Shown one piece after another: positions 1-8,375 of a stretch of 64,000 nt of DNA. Position 1 is the stretch's first letter, and every line of letters starts with the position of its first letter. The notes beneath the pieces were generated by a model. It worked only from the letters and a program-made list of their open reading frames with translations, searched no databases and was not told the DNA's origin. The stretch comes from Bacillota bacterium. GTDB taxonomy: Bacteria > Bacillota > UBA4882 > UBA8346. The stretch is from positions 28,504 to 92,503 of the forward strand of contig JAEXDA010000081.1 in the NCBI GenBank assembly GCA_023401925.1, read 5' to 3'. The position numbers and the translations under genes are program-made.

Positions 1-628
1 TAAATAGCCAGTAGCGCATGAATGCCTCATTGAATGCATTTTCATTGGAGGCAAAGGATGTTTTTCTATTTAACTTTTTAGATGGCTTCCAGATATTTGT
101 TGAAAGTCTAATAACATATAGAAATTGATTAGGGAAAAATCTATGGATTATTGTTGAATCAATAACATGGTTTTCACAATTAATGATTTTGCAACAGCAC
201 TCAAAAATAACTGATAGAGAAACTTATCTTTGGCTGATTTGGCTGGGAATCGGCAAGAGTTTCACTTGTGAAATAGGACCTAATTTTTCAATGGTTTAGA
301 AATATGAAATTTGTTTAGATTTATATAGGTGTATTTCCTTGTGAAATATATCGTTTCATACAACCAACCAGTTAAGAAAAAGTTGCAATTTGTTTATAAT
401 TGAATTCGAAAATATAAAAGAAGTAGAATTGACAATTACCAAATGTTCATTTATAATAAAAATAAATTCTATAAAGGGTATATTTTTCCATCAAGAGTGA
501 TTTAATAGTTTATAATGAAAGAAAACTGTTATAGATTTTATAAATAAATAGCAAATGTAGCGAATGATTTCTGGTAATGTATTATTTTTATTCATTTTAA
601 AAGCAGAATCATTTTTTTAAAACCATCG

Positions 629-642
629 TGAAAATATTTTCA
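629..642. promoter_or_regulatory. Palindromic operator candidate, copy 1
   Basis: The 14-bp perfect palindrome TGAAAATATTTTCA occurs here and again at 757-770. RpiR/MurR-family regulators often bind GAAA...TTTC palindromes, and an RpiR-family gene lies in this cluster at 5232, so it is the likely binder. This assignment is inference. Confidence 0.45.
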
Positions 643-753
643 TATATTTATGCATATCAAGAAAAAAATTGCAATAAAGATGCAGCAGTTCATTATTTCA
701 TAAATTGTCTTTCAGACAGAATAGAATCCTATGATTCTATATTTTAATAGCTG

Positions 754-773
754 CTATGAAAATATTTTCATAG
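754..773. promoter_or_regulatory. Palindromic operator candidate, copy 2
   Basis: This is a 20-bp perfect palindrome with the core TGAAAATATTTTCA flanked by CTA/TAG. It lies about 125 bp upstream of the RraA-like gene and repeats the core at 629-642. Two identical cores before one operon suggest a specific repressor site. Confidence 0.5.
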
Positions 774-898
774 TATAGTAAAATATATTAAAAAATTTTC
801 TTGTGGAGAAGAGGTGAGTTAAATGTGAGATCAAGCGGTTTTTTGGAAAGCTCTTCTTACTGTTGGTAGTAATTTATTTCTAAAAAGGTGGTAAAGTT

Positions 899-1582
899 AT
901 GTTTGATATCGTAAAGAAATATCCTAAAGTTGATTTGGAGTTAGTCAAAAAATTTTCTGCGGTGAAGGAAAGCGCTTCAATTAATGAATGTTTAAAGAAG
1001 AACGGTTCGTTGAATCATGACTTACGTCCTGTATGGCCGGGTTCTCGTTTTTGTGGGGTCGCTTTTACCGTCAGCGCGCGCGCGGGTGATAATCTTATTC
1101 TTCACAAAGCGATTTCGCTTTTAAAGCCAGGAGATGCAATTATAGTAACTTGTGACGGATTTTTAGAATCCGGCGGTATGTGGGGCGGAATCATGAGTTC
1201 GGCAGCGCAAAAAATGGGAGCAGTAGCTCTGGTTACTGATGGGTCGGTTAGAGATACAATGCATATGAAAGAAATAGGATTCCCTGTATTTTCTTGCGGT
1301 ATCAACGTAAAACGTAGCACAAAAGCTGTTGGTGGTACAATTAACCATCCTATTACAATTTGTGGTGTACAGGTGAATCCGGGAGATTTGGTTTTTGGCG
1401 ATAATGATGCTGTTGTGGTGGTGCCAAGAGAAGAGGCGGCGCAAGTCTATGAGGCAGCGGCAGCAAGAGAGGCCTATGAGGAAAATAGCCTAATTAATGT
1501 ACAAAAAGACGGTACTTTTACATTTGGTGCAGAGTTTCGCAGAAATTTTGCAGCACTTGGTTTAAGTGAAGAGGAGGACTGA
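899..1582 (+). CDS. RraA-like / HMG aldolase family protein
   Basis: A 227-aa protein of the RraA/4-hydroxy-4-methyl-2-oxoglutarate aldolase family, whose enzymes cleave or decarboxylate 2-oxo acids with a divalent metal. The family core is visible: GGIMSSAAQ near residue 96 and TDGSVRD with the Arg118-Asp119 pair that binds substrate and metal. The C-terminal GDxVFGDNDAVVVVP stretch is also typical. The ATG follows AAAGGTGG. It opens a cluster with a sugar ABC transporter, a cyclase and a decayed HpcH/HpaI aldolase, so a role in breaking down a sugar acid or 2-oxo acid is likely. The exact substrate cannot be told from sequence. Confidence 0.85.
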   Translation: MFDIVKKYPKVDLELVKKFSAVKESASINECLKKNGSLNHDLRPVWPGSRFCGVAFTVSARAGDNLILHKAISLLKPGDAIIVTCDGFLESGGMWGGIMSSAAQKMGAVALVTDGSVRDTMHMKEIGFPVFSCGINVKRSTKAVGGTINHPITICGVQVNPGDLVFGDNDAVVVVPREEAAQVYEAAAAREAYEENSLINVQKDGTFTFGAEFRRNFAALGLSEEED

Positions 1583-1877
1583 TAACAGGCAAACATTAGG
1601 TAAGATATTGTCAGCTGTTTTTTGAGGTAAATCGGTAAACTATTTAACAACTAGTCTTTTTTATAGGGAAAAGTTTAAATTATCAAAAGTTGTTTGTAAA
1701 AATAATGTACATATACATTTGTACATCCAGAAAACTAATCTATAAATAAACTATCCTAGAATACCAAAGATTGTTCAAAGTAAATCAATTTTTTAATCTT
1801 TAATTTATCAATGGATTAGATACCCAGCGTCTCGTCTGAGAGAAACCTCAATTAATTACTTTAAGGGAGATAATGAA

Positions 1878-3191
1878 ATGAGAGTAAATCAGAAAAAGTC
1901 AAATTTTTTAATTATGGCTATTACAATTATGGCTATTACAATGATTCTGGTCCCGTTTACAAAAGCTGCCTCCAAACAGAACACTTCAAAAAGCGCTGTT
2001 TCTACAAACGGAAAAAAGATTGAGCTTACCTATTGGGCAATTCTTGCCCGTAAGGACTGGACAGAGGCTGCGCTAAAGATTTTTGAAAAAAATAATCCAA
2101 ATATTAAAATCAATATAGTCTATAATTCCGGTGATAATCAGAAACAAAATATTATTGTTGCTGCTTCGTCTCATACTCTTCCTGATATATGGTATAATTA
2201 TTCGGGTCCGGGAAGCAACTTCTTTATGGAGAATAAGTTATGCTACGATTTAACGCCATTAGCCAAAAAAGAAAATTGGTTTAAAACAATGCGTAAATCA
2301 GCCCTGGATTCATTTACTTACAAGGGGAAAATAAATGCATATCCTTTAGCGATTAATACGACACAAGTCATTTATCGAAAAGATATTTTTGAAAAGTATG
2401 GAATTAAAGTACCAACCACTTGGGCGGAGTTCGAAACGGCCTTGGCTACTTTAAAGAAAAACCAAATCACGCCTTTCTGTATCGCAGGTAAAAACGGTTG
2501 GTTGTTGAACAGACTTATGGATGAGCTGTTTGAAATGTATACGGGTCCTAAAGTACATGATAAACTTTTTAATTTACAAACTTCCTGGGATACTCCAGCA
2601 GTAGTCGAGGTATATTCGAAGTTTAAGGAATGGGTTAATAAGGGCTATTTTCTGGATGGTTTCATGAGTCAAGACCCGAATGATATCAGAATGATGATGT
2701 ACAGCGGCGTTACCGCTATGACGATTGATGGTTCTACCTTGATTCAAAAAATGCTGGTGACTGACAAACAAGATACACGATTGTATGGCACATTCAATAT
2801 TCCGACAAACGTAAATAAAGGTGGTACCAGAGTCCCGATTTATCCCAATGGTAATCAGTTTAATGCTAATATTACGGCTGAAAAACTGGCAGCAGCAATT
2901 AAATTTACTGACACGTTAGTTTCGGACAATGCATCTTTTGATGGTATCAGGACTTATCCGTCTCCACTGGTGAGTTCGGTGATTCCTAGTTCTATCCCGA
3001 TGGTTAGTGACATTACTGAAAGCGGCGACAAATATGGAACGTTCGTTGTAAGCGATCAAACGATGGATCCTGGATTTATCAATACTTATTATCTTTCACT
3101 TCAAAATATTGTTTCAGGTAAAATGACTCCTGAGGAAGCTGCATCGTTTATGGAAAAGAGCGCTAAACAATATAAGAAGAGCCTTAAATAA
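1878..3191 (+). CDS. Extracellular solute-binding protein, family 1 (sugar ABC transporter)
   Basis: A 437-aa secreted binding protein that should capture a sugar or oligosaccharide for the two permeases encoded next. Residues 1-31 form a Sec signal peptide with a long hydrophobic core ending in a KAA-type cleavage site. I see no lipobox cysteine, so anchoring differs from the usual Gram-positive lipoprotein. The mature part has the SBP_bac_1 layout, with an ELTYWAI start and an LPDIWYNYSG segment. The ATG follows AAGGGAG. A perfect hairpin after the stop probably sets its higher expression relative to the permeases. No ATPase gene is in this cluster, so a shared MsmK-type ATPase is probable. 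Confidence 0.9.
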   Translation: MRVNQKKSNFLIMAITIMAITMILVPFTKAASKQNTSKSAVSTNGKKIELTYWAILARKDWTEAALKIFEKNNPNIKINIVYNSGDNQKQNIIVAASSHTLPDIWYNYSGPGSNFFMENKLCYDLTPLAKKENWFKTMRKSALDSFTYKGKINAYPLAINTTQVIYRKDIFEKYGIKVPTTWAEFETALATLKKNQITPFCIAGKNGWLLNRLMDELFEMYTGPKVHDKLFNLQTSWDTPAVVEVYSKFKEWVNKGYFLDGFMSQDPNDIRMMMYSGVTAMTIDGSTLIQKMLVTDKQDTRLYGTFNIPTNVNKGGTRVPIYPNGNQFNANITAEKLAAAIKFTDTLVSDNASFDGIRTYPSPLVSSVIPSSIPMVSDITESGDKYGTFVVSDQTMDPGFINTYYLSLQNIVSGKMTPEEAASFMEKSAKQYKKSLK

Positions 3192-3204
3192 CATTTATAA
3201 TCCA

Positions 3205-3252
3205 TGTTGTAATTAAAGCAGGTTTCAATATTAACCTGCTTTAATTACAACA
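3205..3252 (+). terminator. Hairpin between binding protein and permease genes
   Basis: A 20-bp perfect stem (3205-3224 with 3233-3252) around an 8-nt loop lies 14 bp after the binding-protein stop. Only a weak T-rich stretch follows. It is probably a leaky terminator or mRNA-stabilising hairpin that favours the binding protein over the permeases. Confidence 0.75.
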
Positions 3253-3382
3253 AATTTTCAGGCAAATAGATAATTTCTTATATTTTCGAGAAAAGTAATT
3301 TACATAGATTATATAGGTGTACATAGATAATTATGGCTATATGTTTTGATGATGACTATGATTAAGAAACGAGGTGCGCGTA

Positions 3383-4273
3383 TTGGCTTTGCGTAAAGAA
3401 GAGAATACTCAATCTGTTGGCGGAGCATCAAGATATCTCTTTCTATTGCCAGCTACGGTTATTTATATCTCGGTTATCTTGGTACCAGCTCTATATACCT
3501 TTTATTTGAGTTTTTTTAGATGGAATGGAGTTTCTTCTTTTAAAAAATTTGTAGGCTTTATGAATTATTTCATACTTTTTAAAGATAGTACCTTTTTAGC
3601 GGCTTTACAAAACAACGTTGTATTATTAATTCTCGAACTCGTTTTAACTGGTTCCATCGCTTTATTTTTTGCAATTTTTATTAATCGGACTTTTAAAGGG
3701 AGAAAACTGGTTCGCGGTGTGTTGTATTTTCCCTATACCTTATCAAGCATTGTCACCGCTTTAGCTTGGGTATGGGTTTATCAACCCCAACTCGGTTTGT
3801 TGAAGAACCTGATGCAAATATTTCATTTAGCCCAATTTAATCAGGCTTGGCTTTCCAATGCCAGCACGGCCCTTTTTGCCGTGTTTGTTGCTGAGTTTTG
3901 GCACAATATAGGCGCGCCAATGATTTTATTTTTGTCAGGTCTTCAGACGATTCCGAACGAATTAATTGAGGCAGCATGTATTGATGGGGCAACCAAGTTT
4001 CATGTATTTCGGCATATTACGATTCCAATGCTCCGTGAAAGCTTCGTAATAGTTTTTGCAACGTTATTTATTCATGCATTAAAAGTCTATGACCTCGTTT
4101 ATGCTATGACCGGAGGAGGTCCTTCTGATAGTACTCAAACTCTGGCTACTGTGATGGTTACTCAAACATTCAAAAATATTAATTTTGGAATGGGGAGTGC
4201 AACCGCGTGCGTCATGGTAGTCCTATTAATGATTGTGATTATTCCATATGTGTCATACATGGCTAGAGAATAG
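3383..4273 (+). CDS. Sugar ABC transporter permease (MalF/UgpA type)
   Basis: A membrane permease of about 296 aa with six predicted helices. The cytoplasmic EAA loop that docks the ATPase is visible as EAACIDGATKFHVFRHITIP. I place the start at the TTG at 3383 because GAGGTG lies six bases before it; the GTG at 3374 overlaps that ribosome binding site. It pairs with the next gene, whose start is 10 bp past this stop, to form a heterodimeric channel for the sugar delivered by the binding protein at 1878. Confidence 0.88.
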   Translation: MALRKEENTQSVGGASRYLFLLPATVIYISVILVPALYTFYLSFFRWNGVSSFKKFVGFMNYFILFKDSTFLAALQNNVVLLILELVLTGSIALFFAIFINRTFKGRKLVRGVLYFPYTLSSIVTALAWVWVYQPQLGLLKNLMQIFHLAQFNQAWLSNASTALFAVFVAEFWHNIGAPMILFLSGLQTIPNELIEAACIDGATKFHVFRHITIPMLRESFVIVFATLFIHALKVYDLVYAMTGGGPSDSTQTLATVMVTQTFKNINFGMGSATACVMVVLLMIVIIPYVSYMARE

Positions 4274-4283
4274 AGGGATAGCG

Positions 4284-5123
4284 ATGAAAGAGGATAATAC
4301 AAGTAGTATTGTAAGAAACCCTATCTTTTATTTATTTATGGTCATATTGGTCGTAGCGTGGCTGGCCCCAATATTCTTCATTATTATTACATCGCTAAAG
4401 AGTATGACCGAATTTTACAGTAAAGCAGTGTTTAGCCTCCCATCGGTGATTAGATGGGAAAACTTCAGCGATGCCTGGCAGTTGGGACATTTAGGCACTT
4501 ACATTAAAAATAGCAGTATTATTACGGTATGTAAAATTCCATTTAGCATTTTACTTGAATCGATAACGGCTTTTGCCTTAACCAGATTAAAAATAAAATG
4601 CAGTAATTCTCTGTTTGTTTTTTTTCTGATCGGAATGATGATTCCTTTACAGGTTCTTCTGGTACCCTTAAACATTGCAATTACTAAGTTACATCTAGTC
4701 AACACTTACTTAGGTATTATTATTATTTATACAGCGACTTCGATGCCGTTTGGTATTTTGGTTATGCGTGGTTTCTTTCGGACAATTCCTACCGCTATCG
4801 ATGAAGCAGCTCGAATTGATGGCTGTAGCAATTTGAGGCTATATTGGAATGTTTTACTCCCGATTGCTCGGCCAGCCGTAGCGACGCTGGTCATTCTAGA
4901 GTTTCTAGCCACATGGAACGAATTTTTATTCGCTAGTTTGTTCATTACTGACAACGAAATGAGAACCATTCCGCAAGGGCTTTTGAGTTTTTTTGGAGAG
5001 CAAGGTGCTCAGTACCCACTGCTGTCAGCAGGAATATTGTTGTCGGTGATTCCTGTGGCTCTCGTTTATATTTTTTTTCAACGATATTTTGTGGAAGGAA
5101 TGGCAGGAGCGGTCAAGGGATGA
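4284..5123 (+). CDS. Sugar ABC transporter permease (MalG/UgpE type)
   Basis: The second permease, 279 aa from the ATG at 4284, which follows AGAGGGA; an upstream ATG at 4248 overlaps the previous gene and lacks a ribosome binding site. The EAA loop reads EAARIDGCSNLRLYWNVLLP. It has the carbohydrate permease 2 family (CUT1) topology and a C-terminal tail ending FVEGMAGAVKG, as usual for MalG-like proteins. It forms one importer with the preceding permease and binding protein. Confidence 0.88.
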   Translation: MKEDNTSSIVRNPIFYLFMVILVVAWLAPIFFIIITSLKSMTEFYSKAVFSLPSVIRWENFSDAWQLGHLGTYIKNSSIITVCKIPFSILLESITAFALTRLKIKCSNSLFVFFLIGMMIPLQVLLVPLNIAITKLHLVNTYLGIIIIYTATSMPFGILVMRGFFRTIPTAIDEAARIDGCSNLRLYWNVLLPIARPAVATLVILEFLATWNEFLFASLFITDNEMRTIPQGLLSFFGEQGAQYPLLSAGILLSVIPVALVYIFFQRYFVEGMAGAVKG

Positions 5124-5231
5124 TGCTATCTCTAAGCTTGTAATCTATAGATTAATTTTTATGGACGTTAATCAATGCCTGAAACATTAGGTTTGGCAAG
5201 CCTAATGAACAATTGAAAGGAGGAATATATA

Positions 5232-6161
5232 ATGTCAAATCAAGAGAATTGCTATTATTCTGAAACCGAAGAATACATCTCACGTATTCAAGCCCACTTC
5301 GACTTAATGAGCGATTCCGAAAAAAAGATTGCCGTGTATCTTATGGAGAATACTGACATAAAGAATCAGGATTTTAACATTAACAAACTTGCTAAAGAAA
5401 GTAGCACCAGTGTATCGACAGTTGTACGTTTTTGTCGTACCCTCGGATTTAATGGCTTTGCAGAATTTAAGTTTTATGTGCAAAAAGGCATTTTAACCCA
5501 TATCGGTGAAAACGTGAGAATTAGCGATACGGACAGTTGTAACGCAATTAAACATAAGGTTGCCGAATTTGCTAAAAAGGCGATTGATGATACCATCATG
5601 ATGATGAACAACGATTCCCTGGAAAATGCCATCTCCGCTATTTCTAATGCAAGACAGCTCCATATTTTCGGTTCGGGTAGTTCTTTCGGCATTGCCCAAT
5701 CCGCTGCTACTACTTTCATGAAATTAGGCATACCCAGTTATGTGCTTTCAGATCCATTGACGCATGTGCGGGCAATTTCCTTTCTTACTCCTGATGATGT
5801 CGTTCTTGGTATTAATAACTGCGGTCACCTTAAGGATGTTGTGGATGCTCTGATGATTGCGCGTAAACAAGGTGTAACCACCATATCCATCACTGGGGTG
5901 ACTAACTCACTTCTTACCAAGTACTCTGATATTGTTCTTTATACCTCAGTGAGGAACAACGAGCTTCCTATGAATCTTCCCACTATCATTGCCTGTCAAA
6001 TTATTACTATTCAGACTCTGCAAGTAGGTGTACTTGTCCGCAATCATGACAGGTTGGCTGAAAGAATTGTAGAAATGCGCAACATAGCAGATTTAAAACG
6101 TTATGAATTAGATGTTGAGAGTATTGATATTGAACGGGTCTCTCAAAAGCCGCAACCTTAA
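5232..6161 (+). CDS. MurR/RpiR family transcriptional regulator
   Basis: A 309-aa regulator with an N-terminal RpiR-type HTH (residues about 15-90; recognition region SSTSVSTVVRFCRTLGF) and a SIS sugar-phosphate-binding domain (about 135-270, with the FGSGSSFG loop). The ATG follows AAAGGAGG. It lies just after the transporter genes and before the cyclase, so it probably controls this catabolic cluster in response to a phosphorylated sugar or sugar acid. The palindromes at 629-642 and 754-773 are candidate binding sites. Confidence 0.9.
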   Translation: MSNQENCYYSETEEYISRIQAHFDLMSDSEKKIAVYLMENTDIKNQDFNINKLAKESSTSVSTVVRFCRTLGFNGFAEFKFYVQKGILTHIGENVRISDTDSCNAIKHKVAEFAKKAIDDTIMMMNNDSLENAISAISNARQLHIFGSGSSFGIAQSAATTFMKLGIPSYVLSDPLTHVRAISFLTPDDVVLGINNCGHLKDVVDALMIARKQGVTTISITGVTNSLLTKYSDIVLYTSVRNNELPMNLPTIIACQIITIQTLQVGVLVRNHDRLAERIVEMRNIADLKRYELDVESIDIERVSQKPQP

Positions 6162-6181
6162 TAGGGTATTTTTGAGGCTAG

Positions 6182-6907
6182 ATGCATTCAAATAAAAATT
6201 TAAAGAAAGCGGGAATGGCTATGAGTAGCTATCAATTGGGAAATCTGAAGGTCATTGATCTCACCAAGGTGTTGGATCCGAAAACTGAATCTCGGCGATG
6301 CCATATGTATAGGTTTAACACAGGGGGCTCTATTCCGGATTTTCACACGATTATGGATTTGACCAGTCATCTAGGGACCCATTGCGAATGTCCGTACCAT
6401 CATAATAGTGGCTGGAGTGATGTACAACAATTGCCGATTACCAATTTTTTGGGCCGAGGTATTTATCTTAATTTTAAAGAGCTTGCACCGAATACGCATA
6501 TCATGCCTGAAGATTTGGAGAAAATTTCTGCAAACAGGGTGAAGGCCGGTGATGTTGTTATTCTGGATTCACCATATCATTTTCCGCCCTTTACCGAAAA
6601 GACAAACTCGCCGGAAGACAAACGACTCTTTGTCTGTCGCGAGGCTGCCGAATGGTTCCTGGAGAAGAAAGTTAAATGTGTAGGATTTGGAGACGGCGTC
6701 TCTATTGAAAATAATTATGAAGATGTTTGCGCATTCCATGATGTATTGATGGCCAAAAACATTACTTTCTTGGAAGTATTAAAGAATTTGGATGAGCTCA
6801 CATCAAACATTTTTTTTATTTCCTTTACACCGCTTCCAATTAAGGGATTGGATTCTTGTCCAGTACGAGTGGTTGCAATCGAGGGCTTGCCGGGTTTTAC
6901 TGAATAA
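6182..6907 (+). CDS. Cyclase family protein (kynurenine formamidase-like)
   Basis: A 241-aa metal-dependent hydrolase of the cyclase/KynB family (PF04199). The metal-binding motif HxGTHxxxPxH is present as HLGTHCECPYH (His63, His67, His73), with Cys-Glu where Asp is common. Later segments VGFGDGVSIE and the PLPIKGLDSCPVRVVA end also fit the family. The ATG at 6182 has GAGG five bases upstream; ATGs at 6215 and 6221 are possible but have weaker sites. The neighbours suggest hydrolysis of a lactone or amide in sugar-acid breakdown; tryptophan breakdown is not indicated. Confidence 0.82.
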   Translation: MHSNKNLKKAGMAMSSYQLGNLKVIDLTKVLDPKTESRRCHMYRFNTGGSIPDFHTIMDLTSHLGTHCECPYHHNSGWSDVQQLPITNFLGRGIYLNFKELAPNTHIMPEDLEKISANRVKAGDVVILDSPYHFPPFTEKTNSPEDKRLFVCREAAEWFLEKKVKCVGFGDGVSIENNYEDVCAFHDVLMAKNITFLEVLKNLDELTSNIFFISFTPLPIKGLDSCPVRVVAIEGLPGFTE

Positions 6908-6922
6908 TGCTGGAGGAACGGG

Positions 6923-7215
6923 ATGAATTTCCCTAACAAAGTGAAACAAAAATTATAGAACGTCAAGTCACTTTGGGAGGTTGGTCCTTGGCAGGTCAGG
7001 CCGACACGGTGGAGATTCCAGCCGTTACAGGTTTTGATTGGGTTTGTGTTGATTCTGAACACTCTTCTGTCAATATGGAGGAGACTGTTTAAAATATGTT
7101 TACAATCATTGGGAATCGGGGTATGGAACCTTTCGTTAGGCTAGTTTTAAATGATGAAATTGAATGTAAAAAAATGTTGGATTCTAGAATCAGTGGTGTT
7201 GTCAAACCCTTTTAG
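6923..7215 (+). pseudogene. HpcH/HpaI aldolase family pseudogene
   Basis: A decayed gene for a pyruvate-type class II aldolase. It starts well (AGGAACGGG, then ATG at 6923 reading MNFPNKVKQKL), then shifts frame near 6955. After that the other frame reads RQVTLGGWSLAGQADTVEI and GFDWVCVDSEHSSVNM, the family signature. A TAA follows, after which the same frame continues with EPFVRLVLND and SGVVKPF to TAG at 7213. At least one frameshift and two stops are present, and the C-terminal two thirds is missing or unrecognisable. It was probably the aldolase step of the upstream pathway. Confidence 0.75.
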
Positions 7216-7645
7216 AAAGATTTTTCAAACAAACAATTGCTGGATTTGGGCGAGAAAAAAGCCATCCTGATCATCTGTGACTATATTATGAAAATGTTGA
7301 TGAAAAAGGTTATTTGGACTGCAAATAGGTATTTCGGTTGGTTATTTGTTTGCCGATACCTTAGTTAGATGAAAACATGGTGCTTACCAAAACTAAGTAG
7401 AACTTATCAAGGCTAAAATACTAGTCAAAATGGTAAATATAACTATTTGGAATCAAGTAGAACGATATTATAGTTGACTCTTAATCCTTGGCCTAAGTTT
7501 GATTTGGATTTTATAATTATGAATTCTCAGCTAGATGATTTCTAATAATTTTAGGAATTAAGGATAATCAAAAAATAACTTTTATCAGTTTATCAGGCAT
7601 TTTAGAACTTGTAAGAATGTCTAGGAACGGCAAAAAAGAGATTGA

Positions 7646-7696
7646 AATTCCTCGGTCCTAAAGACCGTACCGGTCCGATTCCGGTCTTCGGCACCA
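7646..7696 (+). other. 3' fragment of a class II tRNA (Leu-like): probable attachment site
   Basis: The last ~50 nt of a tRNA are present without a 5' half. There is a variable arm (GGTC/GACC), a T arm with stem ACCGG/CCGGT (7669-7685), the 3' acceptor strand CTTCGGC, discriminator A and an encoded CCA (7694-7696). The GCCGAAG strand needed to pair with it and any D arm are absent from the preceding 100 bp. The long variable arm, discriminator A and acceptor sequence fit tRNA-Leu. Identity begins near the anticodon loop, where tyrosine integrases often cross over, so this looks like the displaced end left by an element integrated to the left. Confidence 0.7.
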
Positions 7697-7702
7697 ATTA
7701 TA

Positions 7703-7756
7703 TCAAGGGTTTGGAAAGTTATAAAAAAAATCCCAAACCCTTGAATTTTTATTTTT
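7703..7756 (+). terminator. Intrinsic terminator of the tRNA remnant
   Basis: A 12-bp perfect stem (7703-7714 with 7733-7744) is followed by ATTTTTATTTTT. It directly follows the CCA of the tRNA piece and is probably the original terminator of the interrupted tRNA gene. Confidence 0.85.
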
Positions 7757-7906
7757 ATCTAAGAATTTTCTAAGATACATCACAAAGCATGGATGTTATT
7801 GAGTTTAAAACATATTAACTGTTTTTGACCATTAATTCTATTTGTATTATTATACCTCGTACACTTCGTACCCTGGTTAACCAAACGCCAAATTAAATTG
7901 TATTCA

Positions 7907-8101
7907 CTAAGCATCGGTAGAGTCAGCGACGTTATAAATTTCAGGGTCGTAACCCATTAGTCTCAATTTTCTTAAAGCTCTGGCATCAATATTTTTTGTA
8001 ATTTGCGCCGGATTTGACCGGATATATAGATCCGGTAAGCCAAATTTCCATAGCTTTCTCGGCATCGGAACGAAAAATAACCCAAGATGTCTATAAGGCA
8101 T
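7907..8101 (-). other. Possible remnant reading frame, unknown
   Basis: A 64-codon open frame on the minus strand, starting MPYRHLGLFFVPMPRK. The composition is protein-like, but it has no clear ribosome binding site and I recognise no family. It sits in the gene-poor stretch between the tRNA piece and the two-component system, so it may be the tail of a lost gene. Region 7216-7645 holds nothing I can identify beyond decayed sequence. Confidence 0.2.
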
Positions 8102-8226
8102 TAATTGGGTTTTAGATTCCTGTTGATGTCATTATAGAGACTTCTGAATCCTCCAAATCTATCCCTTATTCGCTGATCTTTCTAAGTTCAGTGAAACAAT
8201 CATTTCCTAAACAATCCTACTTGGTA

Positions 8227-8260
8227 ATATCAAAAAAGGTAAAAAAAAGGTCAAAATGGT
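8227..8260 (+). promoter_or_regulatory. 34-bp regulator site, copy 1
   Basis: This 34-bp stretch matches 11664-11697 at 29 of 34 positions without gaps. It contains two direct half-sites, GGTAAA and GGTCAA, 11 bp apart, the spacing expected for an AraC-type dimer. It lies 116 bp upstream of the histidine kinase. The YesN-type regulator at 10170 is the obvious candidate binder. Confidence 0.6.
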
Positions 8261-8375
8261 ATCGTTACAGAAATGTTAATTTTCGATAACATTAAATATA
8301 AATATAACCGTAAATAAGAAAAAGTCTTCCGGTCCGATGAAAATTGTTATTAACATCTAAGAGGAGCTACTTATC

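Larger units (their letters stand above)
1..898. other. AT-rich non-coding region upstream of the RraA-like gene
   Basis: I see no convincing gene here: all frames are short and no start has a good ribosome binding site. The stretch is very AT-rich, unlike the rest of the window. It holds palindromes at 629-642 and 754-773 and an 8-bp inverted repeat (ATAGAATC/GATTCTAT) at 721-740. It is best read as old or imported flanking DNA plus the control region of the next gene. Confidence 0.6.

Noticed and set aside
1102..1444. Minus-strand frames opposite the RraA-like gene
   Set aside because: Shadows of a clear plus-strand gene with no ribosome binding site or motifs.
7646..7696. Intact tRNA gene
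   Set aside because: No partner strand for the acceptor stem, no D arm and no full anticodon stem upstream, so it is only a 3' piece.
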